DNA of 64,000 bases from Nisaea nitritireducens (GTDB taxonomy: Bacteria > Pseudomonadota > Alphaproteobacteria > Thalassobaculales > Thalassobaculaceae). Position numbers and translations under genes: made by a program. The notes under the pieces were generated by a model. That model was given only the letters and a program-made list of their open reading frames with translations. It did not search any database and was not told the DNA's origin. Shown here in pieces: positions 57,797 through 64,000 of this stretch (position 1 is its first letter; every line of letters starts with the position of its first letter). The stretch spans positions 297,857 through 361,856 of the forward strand of contig NZ_JACZFS010000009.1 of the NCBI RefSeq assembly GCF_014904795.1, in the 5' to 3' direction.

Positions 57797-59257
57797 ATGG
57801 ACGCGATCACTACGCTTCCCGTGATGAGCCCGGCGGCCGGGGAAATTTTCCTGGCTGCTGCCGCCATGGCGCTGCTCATGTTCGGTGTGTTCAAAGGCGG
57901 CAAGGCGCAGGAGGCGACCTCCTGGCTCGCTGTTGCAGTGCTCCTCATTGCAGGCGGCTTGGTGATGAGCCACGGCGGCGACACCACTCCGGCATTCTTC
58001 GGGATGTTTCAGGCAGGACCGTTCGCCCAGTTCGCCAAGATCCTGATCCTGGCCGGCTCTATCCTTTCGATCATCATGTCCCGGAGCACTTTCCGGCAGG
58101 ACAGTTTCGAGCGGTTCGAGTATCCGGTCCTGATCGTGCTGTCGACGCTCGGTATGCTGATGATGGTATCGGCAAACGATATGATCGCGCTTTACATCGG
58201 GCTCGAGGTGCAGAGCCTCGCGCTCTATGTCATCGCCTCGATCCGTCGAGACACCCTTCGGTCGACCGAAGCGGGCCTTAAATATTTCGTATTGGGCGCG
58301 CTGTCCTCAGGGATGCTGCTGTACGGCTCTTCCATGGTCTACGGGTTTGCCGGGACAACGGAATTCGACGCGCTGGCGAACGTCTTCTCCGGTCTGGAAG
58401 GTCAGCAGCCGTCTGTGGGGCTGATCATCGGGCTCGTGTTTGTTATTTGCGGCCTTGCCTTCAAGGTTTCCGCTGTTCCGTTCCATATGTGGACGCCGGA
58501 CGTCTATGAAGGCGCGCCGACCCCGGTCACGGCGCTGTTCGCGGTCGCGCCGAAAGTTGCCGCGCTGGCCCTGTTCCTGCGGGTCCTTCTGGAGCCGTTC
58601 GGCGCGCTGGTCGGCGAATGGCAGCAGATCATTGCCCTGATTTCGGTTCTCTCCATGGCGATCGGTTCGATCGCGGCTATCGTGCAGACCAATATCAAGC
58701 GTCTGATGGCCTACAGCTCCATCGGCCATATGGGCTATGCGCTGGTCGGTCTTGCCGCAGCGAACGAAGCTGGCGTCAGCGGTATTCTGGTCTATCTCGC
58801 ACTCTATCTCTTCATGAATGTCGGGACCTTTGCCTGCATCCTGGCGATGCGCCGGCAGGGGCGTCCGGTCGAAGGAATCCATGACCTGGCGGGTCTCTCG
58901 AAGACCCATCCGGGCATGGCGGCGATGATCATGATCTTCATGTTCTCGATGGCAGGTATCCCGCCGCTCGCCGGTTTCTTCGGCAAGTGGTTTGTCTTCA
59001 TGGCGGCGGTTAATGCAGGCCTTTTCGCTCTCGCGATCCTCGGCGTAATCGCCAGCGTGATCGGGGCTTTCTATTATCTGCGCATCGTCAAGATCATGTA
59101 TTTCGACGAAGCGGTAGAGCCGCTTGATACCGCCATTCCGGGAGACCTGAAGATCATCATGACGGTGATGGCCGCGGTGACGCTGCTGTTCTTTATCGTC
59201 CCGGCACCACTCGTCAGCAGCGCCAAGGCAGCGGCTTCAGCCCTGTTCGCGGGATAA
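57797..59257 (+). CDS. nuoN: NADH-quinone oxidoreductase subunit N
   Basis: A 486-residue antiporter-like subunit (ND2 family). Motifs: MIALYIGLEVQSLALYVIAS (key Glu), FKVSAVPFHMWTPDVYEGAPTPVTALFAVAPKVAALALF and AYSSIGHMGYALVGLA. ATG at 57797 has AGGAG eight bases upstream; a longer reading would overlap nuoM needlessly. It ends the complex I genes. Confidence 0.96.
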   Translation: MDAITTLPVMSPAAGEIFLAAAAMALLMFGVFKGGKAQEATSWLAVAVLLIAGGLVMSHGGDTTPAFFGMFQAGPFAQFAKILILAGSILSIIMSRSTFRQDSFERFEYPVLIVLSTLGMLMMVSANDMIALYIGLEVQSLALYVIASIRRDTLRSTEAGLKYFVLGALSSGMLLYGSSMVYGFAGTTEFDALANVFSGLEGQQPSVGLIIGLVFVICGLAFKVSAVPFHMWTPDVYEGAPTPVTALFAVAPKVAALALFLRVLLEPFGALVGEWQQIIALISVLSMAIGSIAAIVQTNIKRLMAYSSIGHMGYALVGLAAANEAGVSGILVYLALYLFMNVGTFACILAMRRQGRPVEGIHDLAGLSKTHPGMAAMIMIFMFSMAGIPPLAGFFGKWFVFMAAVNAGLFALAILGVIASVIGAFYYLRIVKIMYFDEAVEPLDTAIPGDLKIIMTVMAAVTLLFFIVPAPLVSSAKAAASALFAG

Positions 59258-59315
59258 GAGGCAAGCGGCCCACACTTGACGGAATTGCGGGCCGGGCCTT
59301 GAAGGACCTGAATAT

Positions 59316-60068
59316 TTGAACCACGAGCACCAGAGCCACGGCTTCAGGATTCTGGGCTACGATTCCGTATCCAGCACGAATGACGAAGCCGATAGCCTGG
59401 CGCAAAACGGGGCTCCGGACCGGACATTGGTCTGGGCCAGGAGCCAAAGCTCCGGACGGGGGCGGCTTGGCCGGGCATGGGTTTCCCCGGAAGGCAATCT
59501 TTACACGACGGCACTCCTCGATCCGGGAGCGCCGCTTGGCCGCCTGCAGGAACTCTCTTTCGTCGCTTCGCTTGCGGTTTACGATACCGTCGCCGGGCTA
59601 TTGCCGGATGCGGAACTGGTCCTGAAATGGCCCAACGATGTGCTGCTGGGCGGCGCCAAGATTTCCGGTATCCTGACTGAGACACGTGTCCGCGGAGATC
59701 ATGTTGTCGCTCTGCTCGGGGTCGGCATCAATCTCACTCACGCTCCGGGTGGCGCCCGGTATCCGACAACGGCGCTCGCGGATCATCTTGCCGCGCCGCT
59801 GACGGTTGAGGGATTGCTTGAACATTATCTGAAGGCGCTGTCGGCGCGCTATGCGCTCTGGTGTACCGATGGGTTTGAGCCGATCCGGAAAGCCTGGGTC
59901 GCTCGGTCACGCTGGATTGGACGAAAGGTTTCCGTCGAGAATGGCGGCCAGAAGATTATTGGCCATTATGACGGGATAGAAGCTGACGGCTCGATGAGCA
60001 TTTCGGGCGATGACGGAGAGAAGCACAGGATTTCTGCCGGTGATGTCCGGCTTGCGGAGGGCGGCTGA
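59316..60068 (+). CDS. birA: Biotin--[acetyl-CoA-carboxylase] ligase
   Basis: A 250-residue biotin protein ligase that makes biotinyl-AMP and attaches biotin to the carrier protein of acetyl-CoA carboxylase. Motifs: SVSSTNDEA, WARSQSSGRGRLGRAWVSPEGN (biotin/ATP loop), ELVLKWPNDVLLGGAKISGILTE and GVGINLTHAP. There is no N-terminal helix-turn-helix, so it is not a repressor. The start is TTG at 59316 after AAGGA. It ends one base into coaX (overlap at TGATG). Confidence 0.92.
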   Translation: MNHEHQSHGFRILGYDSVSSTNDEADSLAQNGAPDRTLVWARSQSSGRGRLGRAWVSPEGNLYTTALLDPGAPLGRLQELSFVASLAVYDTVAGLLPDAELVLKWPNDVLLGGAKISGILTETRVRGDHVVALLGVGINLTHAPGGARYPTTALADHLAAPLTVEGLLEHYLKALSARYALWCTDGFEPIRKAWVARSRWIGRKVSVENGGQKIIGHYDGIEADGSMSISGDDGEKHRISAGDVRLAEGG

Positions 60069-60871
60069 TGCTGCTGACGATTGATTGCGGCAATACGAAC
60101 ACGGTGTTCGCGGTGTTCTCCGGCGATGAGAAACGTGGTGCCTGGAGAGCGTCGACCAATGTGGCACGCACTGCGGATGAATATGCCGTCTGGCTGACCC
60201 AGCTCATGGCGCTCGAAGGGATCGAGCGGAGCGATGTCGTTGAAGTAATCATGGCGACCGTTGTGCCGGAGGTGGTCTTCAATCTGGAAACCCTGTGCCG
60301 GAAGTATTTCAAGGTCGAGCCCATGGTTGTGGGCCGCAAGGGCGTCGATCTCGGAATTGATATCCGGATCGAGCGGCCGACTGAAGTCGGTGCGGACAGA
60401 CTGGTAAATGCTGTCGCCGCGCATGCAGCCTATAAGGGCGCGTTGATCGTCATAGATTTTGGTACGGCGACGACGTTCGACGTGGTGGAAGCCGATGGTG
60501 GTTATGCCGGCGGTATCATCGCGCCGGGTATCAATCTCTCGCTGGATGCTCTCTACCGTGCGGCGGCGCAATTGCCGCGCATTAGCATCCGGCCTCCGGA
60601 AATGCCGGAGGAGGGCAGCAACGCCCCCGTGCGTGTTATCGGAAAATCGACGGTGAGTGCGATGCACTCTGGAATCTTTTGGGGATATATCTGCCTGGTT
60701 GAAGGGCTGGTATCCCGCATCAAAGCAGAATACGGAACAGATATGACGGTTATTGGCACGGGCGGACTGGCGGCGATTTTTGCCGACTGTACGCCGGTTA
60801 TTGAACATGTGGACGAGGCGATCACGCTGCGTGGCCTTTTGTTGATCCATGAGCGGAACAAGACGCAATGA
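60068..60871 (+). CDS. coaX: Type III pantothenate kinase
   Basis: A 267-residue CoaX enzyme for the first step of coenzyme A synthesis. ASKHA-fold motifs: MLLTIDCGNTNTVFAVFSG at the N-terminus, GADRLVNAVAAHAAYKGALIVIDFGTATTFDVV and GGIIAPGINLSLDALYRAAAQLPRI. The catalytic Asp is in GADR. Coupled to birA and, by a four-base overlap (ATGA), to the RNase J gene. Confidence 0.94.
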   Translation: MLLTIDCGNTNTVFAVFSGDEKRGAWRASTNVARTADEYAVWLTQLMALEGIERSDVVEVIMATVVPEVVFNLETLCRKYFKVEPMVVGRKGVDLGIDIRIERPTEVGADRLVNAVAAHAAYKGALIVIDFGTATTFDVVEADGGYAGGIIAPGINLSLDALYRAAAQLPRISIRPPEMPEEGSNAPVRVIGKSTVSAMHSGIFWGYICLVEGLVSRIKAEYGTDMTVIGTGGLAAIFADCTPVIEHVDEAITLRGLLLIHERNKTQ

Positions 60872-62535
60872 ACGCCGTGCCGAAGATAAAAGACGAGGAT
60901 TTCATTTTCCTGCCGCTTGGCGGCAGTGACGAGATCGGGATGAACCTCAACCTCTACCATTATGGTGGCAAGTGGCTGATGGTGGATCTCGGGATCTCGT
61001 TTGGCGACGACACCATGCCAGGCATCGATATCCTGCTGCCGGACCCGGAGTTCATCGAACAGCGGCGGAAGGATCTGGTCGGGCTGGTCATTACCCACGG
61101 CCATGAAGATCATATCGGCGCCATTCCGTATCTCTGGCCGCGTCTGCGCTGTCCGATCTATGCGACGCCCTTCACGGCGACGCTGATACGGCGGAAGCTT
61201 GCCGAGGAAGGCATCCTTGAGCAGGTCGAACTGATCGAGGTGGATATCTCCGCCAACTTCGTTCTCGGCCCGTTCGAGCTCGAGCTGATCACGCTCACGC
61301 ACTCCATTCCCGAGGCGAACGGGCTGGCGATCCGGTGCGGCGGCGGTACCGTGATGCATACGGGAGACTGGAAGTTCGATCCGGACCCGGTGATCGGTCG
61401 AACGAGCGATATAGAGGCTCTTCGTGCTCTCGGCGACGAAGGCGTTCTCGCCATGATCGGCGATTCGACGAATGTCCTGGATGAGGGCCGGTCCGGCTCG
61501 GAAGCCAGTCTGACCGACTCTCTCGCCGAACTCTTCCGGCAGCACGATCAGCGCATCGCCATCACCTGCTTCGCCTCGAATGTTGGCCGGCTTGCGAATA
61601 TTTCGGCCGCGGCAGCTGCGGCCGGGCGGAACGTCGCGCTGGTCGGCCGTTCGCTCTGGCGGATGTATGAGGCGTCACTGCAAAACGGATATCTCCGCGA
61701 CATCCCCGAATTTCTCTCGGAGAAGGATGCAGGCTTCATCCCGCGCGACAAGCTGGTGTTGATATGCACGGGCTCGCAGGGAGAGTCTCGTGCCGCTCTC
61801 GCCCGTATCGCCGAGAACGCTCATCCGGAAATCACGCTTGAGCGCGGTGACGTGGTCGTCTTTTCCTCGCGCGAAATTCCCGGCAACGAAACCGCGATCG
61901 GCCGGGTGCAGAGCCGGCTCGTGGCGCGCGGCATCGAGGTGGTGACCGAGCGGGATCACCATGTCCATGTTTCCGGTCACCCGGCGCGCGAAGAGCTGGT
62001 CGAGATGTACCAGTATATCCGTCCGAAAGTCGCCGTGCCGGTGCATGGCAGCCCGCGCCATCTGGAGGCTCATGCCCGGCTCGCGCGGGAATGCCAGGTA
62101 CCGGAAGCCGTCGTGCCGGGAAATGGCAGCCTGATCCGGCTTGAGGAAGGCAATGTCGGGATTGTCGGCTGGGTTCCGACCGGCATGCTGACAGTCGATG
62201 GCGGCCGTATCATTCCGCTTGAATCGAGCGTGATCGGAGACCGGAAGAAAATGCTGTTCAACGGCGCAGTCTCGGCGACCGTATTGATGAACGGCAAGGA
62301 CCAGCTGCATAGCGATCCGGTACTGACTTTCAACGGCATTGCCGATGAGGGCGAAATTGACGCATTGAGTGACACTGCGAAAGATCTCATATGGGAGACG
62401 GTCGGCGCGCTCGGCAAAAAGGCGCGGGCCAAGGACGATGAGGTTGGAGAAGCGGTACGCCGGGCTGTCCGCCGCGTTGTCCGGGCTGAATACGGAAAGC
62501 GCCCTGTAACGACTGTCCATGTGCTGCGCGTCTGA
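60868..62535 (+). CDS. rnj: Ribonuclease J
   Basis: A 555-residue metallo-beta-lactamase/beta-CASP ribonuclease. Zinc motif THGHEDHIGAIPY, then GGTVMHTGDWKFD and MIGDSTNVL, and the beta-CASP end motif VSGHPAREELVEMYQYIRPKVAVPVHG. RNase J has 5'-3' exonuclease and endonuclease activity and matures rRNA and degrades mRNA; alphaproteobacteria carry it together with RNase E. Overlaps coaX by four bases. Confidence 0.94.
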   Translation: MNAVPKIKDEDFIFLPLGGSDEIGMNLNLYHYGGKWLMVDLGISFGDDTMPGIDILLPDPEFIEQRRKDLVGLVITHGHEDHIGAIPYLWPRLRCPIYATPFTATLIRRKLAEEGILEQVELIEVDISANFVLGPFELELITLTHSIPEANGLAIRCGGGTVMHTGDWKFDPDPVIGRTSDIEALRALGDEGVLAMIGDSTNVLDEGRSGSEASLTDSLAELFRQHDQRIAITCFASNVGRLANISAAAAAAGRNVALVGRSLWRMYEASLQNGYLRDIPEFLSEKDAGFIPRDKLVLICTGSQGESRAALARIAENAHPEITLERGDVVVFSSREIPGNETAIGRVQSRLVARGIEVVTERDHHVHVSGHPAREELVEMYQYIRPKVAVPVHGSPRHLEAHARLARECQVPEAVVPGNGSLIRLEEGNVGIVGWVPTGMLTVDGGRIIPLESSVIGDRKKMLFNGAVSATVLMNGKDQLHSDPVLTFNGIADEGEIDALSDTAKDLIWETVGALGKKARAKDDEVGEAVRRAVRRVVRAEYGKRPVTTVHVLRV

Positions 62536-62558
62536 CGACGAATAAAGGAAAGAAATCG

Positions 62559-62963
62559 ATGATCGGCCGTTTGAACCATGTTGCCATCGCCGTGCCAGAT
62601 CTGGATGCGGCATGTGCCACGTATAGCGGTGCACTTGGTGCCAGCGTCAGTGCTCCCGAAGATCTGCCCGAGCACGGCGTCACGGTCGTCTTCGTTGAGC
62701 TGCCGAACACCAAAATCGAGCTGCTGTATCCGCTCGGTGAGTCTTCTCCGATTGCGGCGTTCCTTGAAAAGAACCCGTCCGGCGGTATGCATCACGTCTG
62801 CTACGAGGTGGATGACATCCTCGCCGCACGCGATCGCCTGAAGGCCGAGGGCGCACGGGTTCTCGGGGACGGCGAGCCGAAGATCGGGGCGCATGGCAAG
62901 CCGGTTTTGTTTCTGCACCCGAAGGACTTTGCCGGCACGCTGGTCGAGCTCGAACAGGCCTAG
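62559..62963 (+). CDS. mce: Methylmalonyl-CoA epimerase
   Basis: A 134-residue VOC-fold enzyme that interconverts (R)- and (S)-methylmalonyl-CoA in propionyl-CoA catabolism. Metal ligands and family motifs: LNHVAIAVPDLDAA, GVTVVFVELPNTKIELLYPLGESSPIA, GGMHHVCYEVDDI and GKPVLFLHPKDFAGTLVELEQ (Glu ligand). It lies 23 bases after rnj, an arrangement frequent in alphaproteobacteria. Confidence 0.94.
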   Translation: MIGRLNHVAIAVPDLDAACATYSGALGASVSAPEDLPEHGVTVVFVELPNTKIELLYPLGESSPIAAFLEKNPSGGMHHVCYEVDDILAARDRLKAEGARVLGDGEPKIGAHGKPVLFLHPKDFAGTLVELEQA

Positions 62964-62978
62964 GCGGAGAGCCGGATC

Positions 62979-63230
62979 ATGAATGACTGGATCTCCGTCG
63001 TTGTCGTGTTTCTGCTGCTCTGGTGGTGGTTCTTCCTGATGGCGCTGCCGATTGGTGTGCGTGTGGTGGAGGAGCCCGAGGAAGGGCATGCCCCAAGTGC
63101 ACCCAAGCGGCCGCATCTCTGGAAGAAAGCATTGGGTGCTACGATTGTGGCGCTCCTCGCCACAACCCTGATCAACTACATCATTGCAGCCGATCTGTTC
63201 TCGTTCCGGGATGCCATCGAGAATTGGTAA
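62979..63230 (+). CDS. DUF1467 family protein
   Basis: An 83-residue inner-membrane protein with two helices (ISVVVVFLLLWWWFFLMALPIGV and ATIVALLATTLINYIIAADLF) joined by an acidic, proline-containing loop EEPEEGHAPSAPKRP. The MALPIGVR segment is the DUF1467 hallmark. Function unknown. In relatives proS often follows; here a terminator does. Confidence 0.9.
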   Translation: MNDWISVVVVFLLLWWWFFLMALPIGVRVVEEPEEGHAPSAPKRPHLWKKALGATIVALLATTLINYIIAADLFSFRDAIENW

Positions 63231-63296
63231 CGGCCATGGCCGTTAGAGGCCTAAGCTGATCGAGAGCCTATAAGGAAAAGGTAGTACCAAGAAAAA

Positions 63297-63335
63297 CGGC
63301 AAGATCTAAAAGATCTTGCCGGCGAATTTTTTTTT
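63297..63335 (+). terminator. Strong intrinsic terminator
   Basis: CGGCAAGATCT-AAA-AGATCTTGCCG is an 11-bp perfect stem with a three-base loop, followed by GCGAA and nine T residues. It closes the birA-to-DUF1467 run. Confidence 0.9.
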
Positions 63336-63545
63336 ATGATTCGACCGCAGCGCTTTAACGCTGTGGTTCGCTTCCTCCCTAAACTCGGGCCAAATTCGCG
63401 GCTCGGACTTATTCTTTTTTTTCTTGGATGGGGACCATATGACATGTTGTTGAATGCGTCACTAATTTTTTTCCGCCTAGGTCAAATGATATCGATTCTC
63501 ATCTAGTTTTTGTTATCAAACGTCGTCTGGGGAGCGAATAGAGAC
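63336..63545. other. Spacer before the last gene
   Basis: No gene is supported. A 9-bp stem ACCGCAGCG/CGCTGTGGT (one G-U pair) lies near 63346-63369, just past the terminator T-run. A possible Fur box lies at 63487-63501. A clear -35/-10 pair is not visible. Confidence 0.4.
63487..63501. promoter_or_regulatory. Possible Fur-box-like site
   Basis: TGATATCGATTCTCA matches the 7-1-7 Fur consensus TGATAATNATTATCA at 11 of 14 defined positions and lies 45 bases before the last gene. Single match, not proven. Confidence 0.28.
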
Positions 63546-63992
63546 ATGATCATGTGCTTTTATACAAAGTTGAAGTTGTCGGCCCCGTTTCTAATCGTCG
63601 GAAGCCTTTTCCTCGCGAGTGTTGGGATCGGAAATGCTCGGGCCGATGAGCCGAAAGGTATCGAGATATCGAAAAAGGATTGCGCACGCATCGTTGCCCA
63701 TAAACCGGCGGCAGATGTTGAATACAAGCCGGGCGTGGATGCTGCGGATAGGCCGGTCGTACCGGCTGACTTGCCGGGATCGGCCATTATCGAGGCACCG
63801 GAAAAGATCATCATTCCGCTCACGCTCGATGTCGCCGATCTTTTCTCTTTGCCGGAAGGTGTGGCAGGGGAAGCCGGTATCGGAACGATAGAATACGACA
63901 TCATGTCGGGCCGGCTTGAATATAACGGCCAGCAGCTCACCGATCCGCAGATGGCGGCCATTTCCGCAGCCTGCGCGAATATGAAGGAATAA
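63546..63992 (+). CDS. Small exported hypothetical protein
   Basis: A 148-residue protein with a signal peptide (KLKLSAPFLIVGSLFLASVGIGNARA, cleavage likely before DEPKG near residue 34). The mature 115 residues contain two cysteines (KKDCARIV and SAACANMKE) and a segment IIIPLTLDVADLFSLPEG; no known domain is seen. ATG at 63546 follows GGGGAG; a TTG twelve codons earlier is less likely. Probably periplasmic. The gene stands alone after the terminator. Confidence 0.72.
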   Translation: MIMCFYTKLKLSAPFLIVGSLFLASVGIGNARADEPKGIEISKKDCARIVAHKPAADVEYKPGVDAADRPVVPADLPGSAIIEAPEKIIIPLTLDVADLFSLPEGVAGEAGIGTIEYDIMSGRLEYNGQQLTDPQMAAISAACANMKE

Positions 63993-64000
63993 AAAACGGG

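Noticed and set aside
56530..57987. 485-codon minus-strand frame opposite nuoM
   Set aside because: Antisense to conserved membrane helices; product is His/Asp-rich without domain pattern.
59266..59294. CGGCCC/GGGCCG repeat after nuoN as a terminator
   Set aside because: Six base pairs, 17-base loop and no U-run.

Overview
The window is chromosomal DNA of moderate-to-high GC content from an alphaproteobacterium, most likely of the Rhodospirillales type. The evidence is a gcrA cell-cycle regulator with GANTC (CcrM) sites in front of it, the chaperone/protease block tig-clpP-clpX-lon-hupB leading through tRNA genes into a 14-gene nuo operon with separate nuoC and nuoD, and the tail birA-coaX-rnj-mce-DUF1467. 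The genus cannot be named from sequence alone. I see no insertion sequence, prophage, CRISPR array, rRNA gene or replication origin. Coding density is high and most strand switches fall at plausible operon borders.

Left part (1-14.3 kb). The window opens inside an efflux-pump gene on the minus strand. It is followed by a SprA-type putative metallopeptidase, an exported protein and a stand-alone flagellar-rod-like protein. A compact six-gene minus-strand operon (8239 down to 2790) carries coxD-type MoxR ATPase, coxE-type VWA protein, XdhC split into two genes, a molybdopterin-binding/nucleotidyltransferase fusion and an IscU/NifU-like scaffold. These are maturation factors for molybdenum hydroxylases of the CO dehydrogenase/xanthine dehydrogenase family, but no structural large, medium or small subunit gene is present. 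Then come acyl-CoA metabolism genes (CaiB-type CoA transferase, acyl-CoA dehydrogenase), a nitroreductase, a Ycf46-like AAA ATPase and a UDP-glucuronate decarboxylase-like SDR.

Middle part (14.3-36.9 kb). This holds gcrA, a nitronate monooxygenase-like enzyme, an SDR, pepN, an Asp/Glu-racemase-family gene, a pentapeptide-repeat protein, a stand-alone Lrp/AsnC effector domain, a DEAD-box helicase, parE, a YciA-like thioesterase, a small exported protein, an orphan ParA, an EamA transporter, the nitrogen-control pair glnB-glnA (with a sigma-54-like promoter before glnB), two aminotransferases, tRNA-His, a DUF423 membrane protein, the NAD(P)HX repair enzyme Nnr and malonyl-CoA decarboxylase.

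Right part (36.9-64 kb). tRNA-Leu, trigger factor, ClpP, ClpX, Lon and HU form a protein-quality-control and nucleoid block. A heat-shock-like promoter and two mutually exclusive hairpins lie before lon. tRNA-Val, one unknown gene and tRNA-Asp lead into nuoA-N, a complete respiratory complex I. Biotin ligase, type III pantothenate kinase, RNase J, methylmalonyl-CoA epimerase and a DUF1467 protein follow, closed by a strong terminator. A small exported protein with a possible Fur box ends the window.

Most of the window is housekeeping. The parts most worth a second look are the orphan molybdo-enzyme maturation operon, the His-Asp-repeat and Lys/Ala-tailed trigger factor, a 25-codon ORF coupled to nuoJ, the alternative RNA structures before lon, and the GANTC cluster before gcrA.
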